Shown here in pieces: positions 17,610-26,523 of a stretch of 64,000 bases of DNA. The DNA lies in assembly GCA_965215755.1 (NCBI GenBank), contig OZ244119.1, forward strand, positions 5,518,001-5,582,000, given 5' to 3'. Position numbers and translations under genes: made by a program. A model generated the notes under the pieces. It was not told the origin of the DNA. It made no database searches and saw nothing but the letters and a program-made list of their open reading frames with translations. Numbering within the stretch: position 1 is the first letter of the stretch; each line of letters starts with the position of its first letter. The DNA comes from Tectiglobus sp965215755. GTDB taxonomy: Bacteria > Pseudomonadota > Alphaproteobacteria > Rhizobiales > Hyphomicrobiaceae.

Positions 17610-19441
17610 CTATGCTTGCTCTTGCTTCGCCTTACGCCGGATCAGGACCCGCCCGACGACGAGTAGATCCATCTTGGTTCGTAGAAAACAATCAAGCGCT
17701 TCGGACGGACGGCAAACAATCGGCTCATTTTCGTTGAAAGAGGTGTTGAGCAAAACCGGCACACCCGTCAGTCGATGGAAGCAATGGATGAGTTGCCAGA
17801 ATAGCGGATTGGTTGCGTGCGATACCGTCTGCAATCGACCTGAGCCATCGACATGGACGACCGCCGGAATAACTGTGCGCTTTGCGGCGCGTATCTGATA
17901 GACCTCCGTCATATACGGCACATCACGGTCGTCCTCGAACCACTCCGCTACGTGCTCACGCAAAATCGCAGGTGCAAAGGGCCGGAAATCCTCACGGCGC
18001 TTGATTTTTCTGTTCAGCCGGTCCCGCATCCTTTCGTCACGCGGATCGCAAACAATGGAGCGATTTCCAAGCGCCCGCGGTCCCCATTCCATGCGCCCCT
18101 GAAACCAACCAACAATATCGCCCTCAACAATCCTCTCGGCCACGACTTCGCACAACCGCCGCTCGTCGGAAATACGGTCGACCGCACAACTCGCCTGCTC
18201 AAGTTGTTTCATGGATCGCTCTACGAGCTCATCGATCTCTTGGTCGGTTGACGATGGTCCCAAGTTGGCGTGGCTCATGATGTGCTGACCAACGTGCTCA
18301 CCATCCCACCTTGCCAATTTGGCACTTTGTCTTCCTCGGCTGCGGAGTTCACCATGACGACTCGCAACATGGAGCGCTGCCCCGAGTGCGCCACCTGCAT
18401 CACCGCTTGAAGCCGGTACATAGAGGTTCTGAAACTGCGTGAATTTGGTGATCTTGCCATTCGCGACAGAGTTCATGGCACAGCCGCCAGCCAACGCAAG
18501 CGCGTCGCATTGATGTTTCGCGTAAACTGCAGAGAGCAAGCTGAAGAGCGCTTCCTCGTATAGACGCTGAACAGAGCGCGCTACATCCAAATGCCGCCGC
18601 TGTAGCAACGCCCCCGGTTTCCGAGCTGGCCCCAGCAAGGCGATCAATTGGTTTGAGAATAACCTGCCGAAGCAAGGAGCGCCGTCATCGGTATGTTGCG
18701 TGGTTGCGTTTGTGTGATGACGAAAGAAGCGCGCACCCAGCTCAAACGATCCGTCCACTCGAATGCGCAACACTTTGCGTAACTCTTCCACATAGGCCAG
18801 CTGCCCAAATGGTGCCAAACCCATCACCTTGTATTCGTCACCGTAGTTGGGAAATCCCAAATACTGGGTGAGAGCCTGATAGAACATGCCGAGCGAGTGT
18901 GGGAAATAAATGCGACCGTGGCTCTCAATGCCATCGGCGCCACCTCTTCCCCAAGCCGTGCTGCAGAAGTCACCGAACCCATCAATTGAAATGACACTCG
19001 CTTCATCGAACGGGGACACAAAATACGCCGACGCCAAGTGGGCCTGATGATGCTCAACATGCTCTATGGCATGGCGGAGTTCACCAGGTATTGCAGCCTG
19101 CTCTAGCTGTTGCCGAAGCGAAAGCTGCCGCCTGCGCTGTTGCCACCGTTCCCGCAGTAGACTTAGGCTTGCCCGAGATGAGAGTGCAAATGTCATCTTT
19201 CTTAGGAGCTGAGCTCTTGGGTCAGTGTTGACTGCAAGATGATCGAGGTCTGAGAGCGTTGCGCCAGCTACTTGCAGGCAATGTTTGATCGCCTGAGATG
19301 GGAACCCTGCCCAGTGCTTGACGCGACAGAAGCGCTCCTCCTCAACAGCAGCCAGCAGCCAGCAGCCAGCAGCCGACCGTCTCGAATGATGCAAGCGGAC
19401 GCATCTGCATGATGCGCATTTATTCCAAGGATGAGCGACAT
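17610..19441 (-). pseudogene. Carbamoyltransferase (NodU/CmcH family), reading frame broken by a 7-bp repeat
   Basis: The N terminus (from 19441) reads MSLILGINAHHADASACII then RDGRLLAA, the family's opening beta-hairpin. The rest, from VEEERF onward, is in another frame and continues to 17610. The break coincides with four copies of AGCAGCC (19347–19374). Two or five copies would restore one frame. Downstream the protein is complete: HVEHHQAHLASAYF metal motif (near residue 127), GGCAMNSVANGK, SSGDAGGALGAA, GPRALGNRSIV, RREDFRPFAPAIL and LLNTSFNENEPIV. Family enzymes put carbamoyl groups on sugars or antibiotics. It lies near a polysaccharide co-polymerase gene. A shorter in-frame start (MHHSRR) lacks the N-terminal strand and is probably inactive. 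Confidence 0.85.
19347..19374 (+). repeat. Four tandem copies of the heptamer AGCAGCC
   Basis: Perfect 4 x 7 bp tandem array inside the 5' end of the carbamoyltransferase gene. On the coding strand the unit is GGCTGCT. The array changes the reading frame with copy number; only 2 or 5 (n = 2 mod 3) copies join the two parts of the gene in frame. Confidence 0.95.
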
Positions 19442-19652
19442 CGGGTATTGGCGCTGCAAGCAGGACAGATTTTATGGTATCGGCTCCCCTTTGCTGTCCG
19501 AAATTCGCAGTATTGCACGAGGGCTCTCGCTAGATTCTCCACGTCTATCTTTGAAGTCCTTTGTTGATCGCTATCGAAACCAAGCGGACCATTCGCAATT
19601 GATTGCCTACTTGCGTTGGTATGTCCGTCGTCACATAATCTGGAACAGTTGA
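19431..19652 (+). other. Possible gene remnant cut by the insertion sequence
   Basis: A 73-codon frame whose C-terminal half (SLKSFVDRYRNQADHSQ, then LIAYLRWYVRRHII) looks protein-like, ending just inside the IS left end at 19641. If the IS is removed in silico, the frame continues only 9 codons, to a stop at 21131, followed by a hairpin with a T run. It overlaps the start of the carbamoyltransferase on the other strand. It may be a truncated gene or chance; no family was recognised. Confidence 0.25.
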
Positions 19653-19672
19653 GCGTTTGATCTAAGCGAGTG
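19641..19672 (+). repeat. Left terminal inverted repeat of the IS3-family element
   Basis: Begins TGGAAC and ends GAGTG. Aligned with the complement of the right end it matches at about 20 of 33 positions, with the two tips and the inner GAGTG conserved. Confidence 0.6.
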
Positions 19673-19693
19673 ATTGGCTCATCGTTTTCAAAG

Positions 19694-20674
19694 TTATGCT
19701 ACGGCGTTGCGATGTTGCAAGCGCCGTGTTTCGAATGTCTTTCGTTTGATCCTTTCTCTCTCCAGCAAGATGATCTTGTTACGACCGAAGTAGACGTCTG
19801 CGGGCGTCACGTTGTTGAGGCTTTCGTGGTAGCGCTCGTGATTGTAGTGGGTCACGAATGCTTCGATGCTTGCCTTTAGATCCCCGGGCAGAAAGTAGTT
19901 CTCCAACAGCACGCGGTTTTTCAAAGTTTGATGCCATCGCTCGATTTTTCCCTGCGTCTGAGGATGGTATGGCGCACCACGAACATGATCCATCGATTGA
20001 TCGTCGAGCCATTCTGCCAGATCACCAGAGATGTACGATGAACCATTGTCCGACAGAAGTCGCGGTCGATGTCTGACGTTGACTTTGTCACAACCTGACG
20101 CCTCCAATGCAAGTTCAAGCGTGTCAGTGACGTCACTGGCTTTCATGGTAGTGCATAACTTCCAAGCGATGATGTAACGCGAGTAATCATCAAGGACGGT
20201 CGAGAGATAGAACCATCCCCAGCCGATGACTTTGAGGTAGGTGAAGTCTGTCTGCCAAAGCTGATTGATCGCCGTTGTTTTGTCGTGGAACTCATCAGCA
20301 GCCTTGACGACGGCGAACGCGGGACTTGTGATGAGGTCGAGCGCTTTGAGTATTCGATAGACGGAAGACTCGGATACGAAGTAGCTCCGAGTATCTGTGA
20401 ACTTCACCGCCAGCTCGCGCGGCGTCAGTTCTGGCTCTTCGAGTGCGAAGTCGACAATTTGCTCTCGGACATCGTCCGGGATGCGGTTCCAGACGTGGCC
20501 AGGCATCGGCTTTCGATCTTCTAATGCATCAAGTCCACCGGTGAGATACCGGTCATACCAACGATAGAAAGTCGTACGTGGGATGCCGAGCGTATCCAAT
20601 GTGCGTTTTGCTGGCAGATGTGATTGCTCGACAAGGCGAATAATCTCCAGCTTCTCCGTCGCGGGATACCTCAT
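19694..20674 (-). CDS. IS3-family transposase OrfB (DDE integrase domain)
   Basis: A 326-residue transposase. Residues 1–60 are a helix-turn-helix region with HLPAKRTLDTLGIPRTTFYRW. The rve catalytic core has NQLWQTDFTYLKVIGWGWF (first Asp, near residue 140), LLSDNGSSYISGD (second Asp, near residue 207) and the Glu in HPQTQGKIERWHQTLKNR (near residue 243), followed by HYNHERYHESLNNVTPADVYFG. All three DDE residues are present, so it could be active. Its ATG overlaps the orfA stop (ATGA), and its frame is -1 relative to orfA, so an OrfAB fusion by frameshifting is expected as well. Confidence 0.93.
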   Translation of the reverse strand: MRYPATEKLEIIRLVEQSHLPAKRTLDTLGIPRTTFYRWYDRYLTGGLDALEDRKPMPGHVWNRIPDDVREQIVDFALEEPELTPRELAVKFTDTRSYFVSESSVYRILKALDLITSPAFAVVKAADEFHDKTTAINQLWQTDFTYLKVIGWGWFYLSTVLDDYSRYIIAWKLCTTMKASDVTDTLELALEASGCDKVNVRHRPRLLSDNGSSYISGDLAEWLDDQSMDHVRGAPYHPQTQGKIERWHQTLKNRVLLENYFLPGDLKASIEAFVTHYNHERYHESLNNVTPADVYFGRNKIILLERERIKRKTFETRRLQHRNAVA

Positions 20675-21033
20675 GTGTCGTTGCCCCCACTTCCGATCAT
20701 GCTTTTTTTGAGCAGCCGAAGTTCCAGGGCCTGCTCCGCGACAACCTCCTTGAGGTGTAGCGCTTCGCGTCGTAGATCCTTCACTTCATCAGAGGTCGCT
20801 GCCCGTGCGGTATCACCGGCTAGCCGCTTTTTGCCAGCCTCCAAGAACTCCTTTGACCAGCTGTAGTACATGCCCTGTGCGATACCTTCCTGACGGCACA
20901 GCTCGGCAATGCTGTCTTCGCCGCGCAGTCCTGCAAGGACGATCCTGATCTTCTCCTCGGATGAATATCGCTTCCGAGTTTGACGCCGGATGTCTTTGAC
21001 GGTGCGGTCAGAAGCTTCAGTTCTACGTCCCAT
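20671..21033 (-). CDS. IS3-family transposase OrfA (helix-turn-helix protein)
   Basis: A 120-residue DNA-binding protein. It has RKRYSSEEKIRIVLAGLRGE and SIAELCRREG-like sequence with Gln (SIAELCRQEGIAQGMYYSW), a typical IS3 OrfA helix-turn-helix, followed by a leucine-zipper-like coil (EVKDLRREALHLKEVVAEQ). Near its end the codons for Leu-Lys-Lys-Ser contain seven A residues, a slippery site. The frame ends in an ATGA overlap with orfB. Confidence 0.92.
   Translation of the reverse strand: MGRRTEASDRTVKDIRRQTRKRYSSEEKIRIVLAGLRGEDSIAELCRQEGIAQGMYYSWSKEFLEAGKKRLAGDTARAATSDEVKDLRREALHLKEVVAEQALELRLLKKSMIGSGGNDT
20702..20709 (-). other. A7G slippery site for -1 frameshifting (orfA to orfB)
   Basis: On the minus strand the orfA codons read AAA AAA AGC, with a run of seven A and a G. 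A -1 slip gives AAG and continues open through the orfB start (CATGATCGGAAGTGG onward) with no stop. This matches the standard IS3 mechanism for making the OrfAB transposase. Confidence 0.7.
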
Positions 21034-21068
21034 GTGGCACTCCTCAGTGGTGAGGATGAGCCTAGAAA

Positions 21069-21101
21069 CACTCAGTTAAAAAATGATCTCAGAAGGTTCC
21101 A
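21069..21101 (-). repeat. Right terminal inverted repeat of the IS3-family element
   Basis: Read on the minus strand it starts TGGAACCTTCTGAG and ends GAGTG, matching the left end's tip and inner end. The base pairs immediately outside are G-rich and unlike the left flank. Confidence 0.6.
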
Positions 21102-21117
21102 GGGGGGCTGACGTCAG

Positions 21118-21148
21118 ACAGTTGCAATTAATCTGCCAACTGTTTTTT
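21118..21148 (+). terminator. Candidate rho-independent terminator just beyond the IS
   Basis: ACAGTTG (21118–21124) pairs with CAACTGT (21137–21143), followed by TTTTTT. No intact plus-strand gene now ends here, so it may be the end of a transcription unit that the IS interrupted. The perfect palindrome CTGACGTCAG lies just before it (21108–21117). Confidence 0.45.
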
Positions 21149-21181
21149 AATGCATGAGTTGCCAAGAGATCGGAGAATGTA

Positions 21182-21634
21182 ATGCCTCAGAAGATGCGGC
21201 GCGTACCGATGTCAGGACTCATCGCAATAAACTCGACTGGCTATTGTTTTGCGTTGAATGGACAGACATGGATCCAGCGGCTCACAGCTCCGCGCGAAGC
21301 CCGGAAGCCTACTCGCCAGACCAATTCAGTGCGAGACGTCCGTCGGTTGACGACGTGCGCCATGTCAGTACATGGAAGATTTCCGTCCAACAATACGCAT
21401 TGGCGATTTCGCAGGGCCGCCAGCGCAAGAGTCACGCTCTTCTCAACTTCTGAAATTATTCCAATTGCCGAAGACGTGAGCTTTGGGCTCCATGTACTAC
21501 CTGACGTGCGGGTAACCGTACCGCCTGATGGCCCGGGACGCAGCATTGTCGGCATCTCATGCGATAAGCATGAAGCTGCCTGTCAATTATCGAACCCGTC
21601 GTCAATGATCGGATACCGCTGTCTTCAGAGATAA
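21182..21634 (+). CDS. Possible hypothetical protein of 150 residues
   Basis: The start is supported by a GGAGA site 6–7 nt before ATG 21182. The product is Arg/Ser-rich without signal peptide or membrane segment; the last third (EDVSFGLHVLPDVRVTVPPD) looks more protein-like than the rest. Other frames across the region are also open, so this may be a degraded gene. No family recognised. The remainder of 21102–21755 shows only the hairpin listed before. Confidence 0.25.
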   Translation: MPQKMRRVPMSGLIAINSTGYCFALNGQTWIQRLTAPREARKPTRQTNSVRDVRRLTTCAMSVHGRFPSNNTHWRFRRAASARVTLFSTSEIIPIAEDVSFGLHVLPDVRVTVPPDGPGRSIVGISCDKHEAACQLSNPSSMIGYRCLQR

Positions 21635-21755
21635 TGCCACCTGGTTGTCTGGGCCACCCTCGGCTTTCTGCGCTGGCAACGCCTGATGATAACTGGCTTC
21701 TCCAACTGGCACGCCACTAGCACTCGCTGTGTCGGCACGATGGTCTAATCGATAA

Positions 21756-24104
21756 ATGAACCGTTTCGGCATCGACAATCAAATAGCCCCACTTGCTCAG
21801 CAAGACCAATTGGTTCTGACTGGTGGGCCGCCCACTGCTATCCCGTCTCTCAGGCATGGTGGCGTTCGCGGTGCGCCTTCGTCTGTTGTGGATGACACGG
21901 GTATTCGCCTCCGCATTCTCAGCTATTGGAGAATGGTGCGGCGCTGGCTGTGGTTGGTTCTTCTGATCACAATCGTTGTCGTCTGTCTGGCAATGAGTTT
22001 GGCGTTGTTGCGTATTCCAATCTACACGGCATCCGTAAAATTGCAGATCAATGAAATGCCGTCTCGTGTTGTTGAAAGCGGTCACGTTGCTCCTGAGCGC
22101 TCGGGTAGCATTCGTGAATTGCGCACCTTTCACCAAATTCTGAAAAGCCGATTAATTGCTGAACGTGTTGTCTCCTCACTTGATCTTGCAGAGAACGAGA
22201 GCTTTTTGACGGCACATAGACATTCCCGCCTCCAATCGCTCTTCGAATGGTTGCCCTGCGCAAATCGGCCACGGCTTCCCGCCAGAGATGAGCTTCGGAA
22301 GTCGACTGCTGTCACCATAATCATCGATAATCGACGGGTGCGCCCCAGTCCTGGGGCACGGTTGGTCGATGTCGAATTCCGTGATCCCAATCCCGAGCTG
22401 GCTGCCAGAATTGCAAATGCTTATGCTCAAGCGTTTATCGATGGAAACTTACAACAGCGCGCAAATACAAGTGCATTTGCTAAACGATTTCTTGAAGATC
22501 GGTTGCAACAGCTCAGGTCACAGCTCAAAACCTCAGAGAAATCGCTATTGGACTTCGCTCAGAGGGAAGAAATACTCGACGTCTATGATCGCGAAACGAC
22601 GGCTGAAGCTAGCCTAGCAAGTGCCACTTCGGAATTGGATCGCCTTGTCTCAAACCGCTTGAAGAGCGAACAGCAGTGGAAGCAAGTGGCGGAGACAGAC
22701 GCCATCCACATTCCTCAGTTTCTGGCAAACGGTACCGTCGGCAAACTGCGTGCACGGCGCAATTCTCTCATGAGGGAGTACCGCGAGAAGCTTGCGACCT
22801 TCAAGCCGAGCTATCCCGCAATGACCCAGATCCGAAACAAGATTGCCGAAACGAACCGGCAGATTGCCAAAGAAGTTGATCTAATTCGGGGCACTCTCAA
22901 GGCGGCTTTTACAGCTTCCGCCCAGCAAGAATCTGACATGATTGCACGGGTCAAATTTTTGCGCGCGGAGGTTCTGGCACTGCAAAGGCGTGGTATTCAA
23001 TACAATGTTCTCAAGCGAGAGGTTGAGACCAATCGAAAGCTCTACAACGACCTGCTCCGTCGTTATAAAGAAGTCGAGATTGCAACCGGCGTCGGCGCCG
23101 ATAAGGCCTTTGTTGTGGACTACGCGCGGGTCCCCACGCATCCTTCTTCACCGCACATTGGCCAGACGGTTCTCCTTGCCGTCGTTTTCGGGCTGGTCTT
23201 GGGGCTGGCAGTATCTTCCTTGCTGGAGATTATGGATGACCGTTTTCACACACCAAAGGATGTCGAAGACGGTCTTGGCCTCAACGTTCTCGGTGTCATC
23301 CCGAATGTCAAAGGTGGCGCAGTCGATCATGACATCTTGAATTTGCGATCAGCTTCCACCGACGCTTATCGTGCACTTGCCACGACACTCCAACTGTCAC
23401 ATCGACAGGATGGTGGGCAGTCAATTTGCGTTGCGAGCGCTGGTCCGGCCGAGGGAAAGTCAATCACAGCGTTGGCCGTCGCCCGGATCTTGGCGAAACG
23501 CGGATTGAAGGTCCTACTCATTGATGCCGATCTGCGCCACCCGTCTCTGCATACGAAACTCGACCTTCGGAACTCCGAGGGACTGACTGACTACCTTGCC
23601 GGAATGCGCGCGCCCGGAGAAATTGCTCAAGCTACCGACCTACCTTCGCTAGCGTTTATCGCGAGGGGACGACTTCGCGCGAATACGTCAAAGCTTCTGA
23701 CGGGAGACGGTCTGGCCAATCTGCTGACTACCGCTCAGTCCGTCTTCGACTTTATCATTGTCGATGGACCACCGGTGACCGGTTTGGCGGATGCACAGCT
23801 GCTGGCGAATGCTGCCGATGCTACTTTACTGGTGGTTGCAGCGGGGCAAACCAAAGGCAGTACCATACGCTCGGCTTACCAGCGTCTGCGACTGTCCAAT
23901 GGAGCTATCATCGGCGTTGCAATGACCAAGTTTAGTGCGCCTTCGGCAGTCAACCAAAGAGTGTCGGATTCCGCTACGGCTGCAAGCGACACCCGAGCCA
24001 TTGCACGCCGGAGGCCTCATCGGACACAGCCGGGACAGGCTGCTTACCGTCACGAAAGCGTATCACTTCGCCAATCAGCTGCGACTGGCTCCCGGGTTCG
24101 ATGA
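21756..24104 (+). CDS. Polysaccharide co-polymerase with bacterial tyrosine kinase domain (Wzz/Wzc-like)
   Basis: A 782-residue inner-membrane protein for exopolysaccharide or capsule export. Residues about 55–85 contain TM1 (WLWLVLLITIVVVCLAMSLA); a long periplasmic coiled-coil region follows with YREKLATFKPSYPAM and RREV-like heptads; TM2 is near residue 475 (VVFGLVLGLAVSSLLEI). The cytoplasmic BY-kinase domain has Walker A SAGPAEGKS (about 562–570), Walker A' VLLIDADLRHP (about 590) and Walker B FIIVDGPP (about 666). The C-terminal tail is Arg-rich with a single Tyr rather than the Tyr cluster usual in Wzc. It may act with the broken carbamoyltransferase gene in glycan modification; that is inferred from position. 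Confidence 0.88.
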   Translation: MNRFGIDNQIAPLAQQDQLVLTGGPPTAIPSLRHGGVRGAPSSVVDDTGIRLRILSYWRMVRRWLWLVLLITIVVVCLAMSLALLRIPIYTASVKLQINEMPSRVVESGHVAPERSGSIRELRTFHQILKSRLIAERVVSSLDLAENESFLTAHRHSRLQSLFEWLPCANRPRLPARDELRKSTAVTIIIDNRRVRPSPGARLVDVEFRDPNPELAARIANAYAQAFIDGNLQQRANTSAFAKRFLEDRLQQLRSQLKTSEKSLLDFAQREEILDVYDRETTAEASLASATSELDRLVSNRLKSEQQWKQVAETDAIHIPQFLANGTVGKLRARRNSLMREYREKLATFKPSYPAMTQIRNKIAETNRQIAKEVDLIRGTLKAAFTASAQQESDMIARVKFLRAEVLALQRRGIQYNVLKREVETNRKLYNDLLRRYKEVEIATGVGADKAFVVDYARVPTHPSSPHIGQTVLLAVVFGLVLGLAVSSLLEIMDDRFHTPKDVEDGLGLNVLGVIPNVKGGAVDHDILNLRSASTDAYRALATTLQLSHRQDGGQSICVASAGPAEGKSITALAVARILAKRGLKVLLIDADLRHPSLHTKLDLRNSEGLTDYLAGMRAPGEIAQATDLPSLAFIARGRLRANTSKLLTGDGLANLLTTAQSVFDFIIVDGPPVTGLADAQLLANAADATLLVVAAGQTKGSTIRSAYQRLRLSNGAIIGVAMTKFSAPSAVNQRVSDSATAASDTRAIARRRPHRTQPGQAAYRHESVSLRQSAATGSRVR

Positions 24105-24166
24105 GACTTCACCGCACGACTGCAGCGACGAATGTTGCTCACTTTTCCAAGCACGACGTCATCGTC

Positions 24167-25342
24167 TCAATCGTTTGCGATACGTCTCAGCCTCAACATC
24201 GCAATGACACCGAATACTGGCCCAACTGCTAGTGCTGCCAGGACCAGCGGCCAGCCGAACATGGATGCCATCACGGGCGTCAGCTGGACCGTGACGATGG
24301 TCAGCGCAAATCCAAGAGCGGTTTGCAGAGTCATAAGGCTCCCCACTTGATCCGGAGGAGCAGCATCCGCAACCAATGCAGAAAACTGCGCCGAGTCCGG
24401 GGCAACCGAAAGCCCCCAAATGACAACGAGTGAGAAAGTAATCCAAGCCGGTCCACCGAACGTCAGGCCCGTTAAGATTGCAGAGGCGCCACTAACAATC
24501 ATCGCCAGTATAGCAATTTCCGCTTTGCCCCAACGATCAGCAAAATATCCAGCGGTCACACAGGTGAGACTGCTGATGCCAACCGCTGCAAACGCTGTGA
24601 GCTTTGCCAAGTCCTGAGCATCAGAGGCTGGCATCGTGATTCCATAGGAGACTGTCACCGCGGCCCCGATCCATGCCCACATCGCGAACATCTCAAACAT
24701 ATGGCCAAGGTAACCAGCGTAAGCCAATCGTACGCGGCGGTTCCGCCATGCTGTCGGGATGACACTTGGGTCGAATCGTGCCGCCTTCGTGTGATGCGGT
24801 CCGAGTGAAATGCCGATGCACAAGAAGCCCGCGAAGAACGCAGCGATTGATGTCGCGATAACAGTGATCTGCCAGTCTGCGCCACCGAACAACGCGATCA
24901 AATGCGGCGAGGCAGACCCAAGTGCCAGAGCGCTTGTCAGGGCTCCCACCAGGAATCCGCGATCGTCAACGCCCCAACCGACAATAATTTTCATGCCGAC
25001 AGGATAGACCCCCGCGAGCAATGCGCCGGTTGCCACCCTTGCGGCTATTGCAATGACTGAACCGGGCTCGGCAATCAACAGCGCTAGATTGGCCAAGCCT
25101 GCTGTAACCGCACAAGTCGAGAACACGAGGCGGGGATCGATACGATCTGGCAGACCAATGATTGCCAATGACAATGCTCCGAGTACGAACCCCGCTTGGA
25201 CACCACTGGACAGCGCTGCTTCCTGAAATGGTGATATCGGCGCGCTCTTGGTCATCTCCGGCACAATAGCGGCCGAGACAAACCAAAGGCTCATCGCAGC
25301 AACTTCTGCCAGCAACAAGAAGCAAACCGAACGGACCTTCAT
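24167..25342 (-). CDS. Major facilitator superfamily transporter
   Basis: A 391-residue integral membrane protein with about 12 hydrophobic segments, beginning MKVRSVCFLLLAEVAAMSLW. The loop between TM2 and TM3 reads GLPDRIDPR, and FADRWGKAE in the second half is the typical MFS loop. ATG at 25342 overlaps the amine oxidase stop codon (ATGA, 25339–25342) and is preferred over a start 18 codons upstream. It is the last gene of a tetR–oxidase–MFS operon, so efflux or uptake of the oxidase substrate, controlled by the TetR protein, is likely. Confidence 0.88.
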   Translation of the reverse strand: MKVRSVCFLLLAEVAAMSLWFVSAAIVPEMTKSAPISPFQEAALSSGVQAGFVLGALSLAIIGLPDRIDPRLVFSTCAVTAGLANLALLIAEPGSVIAIAARVATGALLAGVYPVGMKIIVGWGVDDRGFLVGALTSALALGSASPHLIALFGGADWQITVIATSIAAFFAGFLCIGISLGPHHTKAARFDPSVIPTAWRNRRVRLAYAGYLGHMFEMFAMWAWIGAAVTVSYGITMPASDAQDLAKLTAFAAVGISSLTCVTAGYFADRWGKAEIAILAMIVSGASAILTGLTFGGPAWITFSLVVIWGLSVAPDSAQFSALVADAAPPDQVGSLMTLQTALGFALTIVTVQLTPVMASMFGWPLVLAALAVGPVFGVIAMLRLRRIAND

Positions 25343-26523
25343 TCGAATCGTGTTCCTAGACGATCGACACCAAGGTCGGCATCCTGATTCGGACAACTTG
25401 CGTCGAGTGTCGAGGCCTGATTCCCCAGGGTATGGGCTGCGAGTTCGGCGGCAACAAACGCCCCGTCGATAAGCCCAGGGCTCTGGCCCGCCAACTCTGC
25501 CGAAGCAAAGACCAGTTTATTCCCCCAGATTGATTGACGCACAATCGCAGGGGCGACATTCGGATGATTTTGCGGACCGGTAAGATCCTGCGGATGGGTG
25601 ATGAGGTCGTTGTCTGACCAATCCTCTATCATGATGTCTTCCGGTGCGGCCGCTTCTTCACCGAAGCACCCCACCAGCTGCCGCTCTATAAGCGAAGGCA
25701 GCTGATCCTTGTGTTGCGTACGCATCGGGCTTGGCCAACCCACAAAACCAAATAATGCTGCAATCTCATTGTTCGCGCTACAGTGGTCGTGAACCTCCAT
25801 CAATGGACCGACCCGACTAACAACACGGCCGGACAGTCCTCTCCTTCGCCAGAACGGATCCTTGTACACGATGACTGCTTTTGCATGAGGTGCCATCCAT
25901 GTTGGTAAGCCATTGAGTGACCGGGCCAGATTGGTGGACAGAGCTGGCTGCCATGCAATCGAATTGACTGCGATCCGTGGTGGGATAGCTATAACCACCT
26001 GGTTTGCCAAAACGCGTTGGCTCTCGAAACTGAGATCAATCCCAGGCTCGTTCAATTGAACTGAAAGCAGTCGTGCATCTTTCGAGATGACATCGTTTGG
26101 CAGTCTCGAAACAAGGCGCTCAACTAAGCTTATTGTTCCACCTACTATGCGAACGCTACCTTGCTGAGCTGGAAGCAACATAGCCCTTGGAGGCTCATCC
26201 TGAGACGTCTCGACTATGGAATTCCCGGCGGAAAACTGCTCAAAACTTCGTACGTTTAGTCGTCCCATCCATTGCGCAACCGTGGGCTGAAACTCTGGCC
26301 AGACCCAAGTTGGCCCGCGGTCGCCAAGCACTGCTCCGCTCACTGGGTCGCGGAAAGCACGGATGCGACCGCCGATTTCACTTGCAGCCTCGAAGATCCG
26401 AACATGACGCCCTGCCTGATGTAGAAGATTGGCTGTAGCGAGGCCGGTTAATCCTGCACCAATAATTGCGACGTCAATCTTCTGGGTCTGGTTCAGATCT
26501 GAAAAACTACGGCTTGATCTCAT
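25339..26523 (-). CDS. FAD-dependent amine oxidase-like protein
   Basis: A 394-residue flavoprotein of the flavin monoamine oxidase family. The FAD-binding motif VAIIGAGLTGLATANLLHQAG is split here only for quotation: IIGAGLTGLATANLLHQ (residues 20–36), then RIFEAASEIGGRIRAF. GDRGPTWVWPEF follows near residue 68. Near the C terminus, FASAELAGQSPGLIDGAFVA is the conserved FAD-closing motif. Length is short for the family (about 450), with a reduced substrate domain. It overlaps the tetR stop (ATGA, 26520–26523) and the MFS start, so the three genes are coupled. Substrate unknown. Confidence 0.88.
   Translation of the reverse strand: MRSSRSFSDLNQTQKIDVAIIGAGLTGLATANLLHQAGRHVRIFEAASEIGGRIRAFRDPVSGAVLGDRGPTWVWPEFQPTVAQWMGRLNVRSFEQFSAGNSIVETSQDEPPRAMLLPAQQGSVRIVGGTISLVERLVSRLPNDVISKDARLLSVQLNEPGIDLSFESQRVLANQVVIAIPPRIAVNSIAWQPALSTNLARSLNGLPTWMAPHAKAVIVYKDPFWRRRGLSGRVVSRVGPLMEVHDHCSANNEIAALFGFVGWPSPMRTQHKDQLPSLIERQLVGCFGEEAAAPEDIMIEDWSDNDLITHPQDLTGPQNHPNVAPAIVRQSIWGNKLVFASAELAGQSPGLIDGAFVAAELAAHTLGNQASTLDASCPNQDADLGVDRLGTRFE

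Larger units (their letters stand above)
19641..21101 (-). mobile_element. IS3-family insertion sequence, about 1461 bp
   Basis: Carries orfA and orfB in the usual order on the minus strand, with an A7 frameshift site, bounded by imperfect terminal inverted repeats that begin TGGAAC. The flanks differ (ATAATC on the left, GGGGGG on the right), so no target-site duplication is visible. That points to an older insertion or a later rearrangement. Ends are placed by the inverted repeats, not by comparison with a known copy. Confidence 0.8.

Noticed and set aside
19694..21033. Composite transposon carrying the carbamoyltransferase gene
   Set aside because: Only a single IS copy is present in the window, so no pair of elements bounds a cargo.
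21241..21555. Minus-strand frame of 104 codons right of the IS
   Set aside because: No ribosome binding site, Arg/Ser-rich shadow-like composition; a plus-strand frame with a better start overlaps it.
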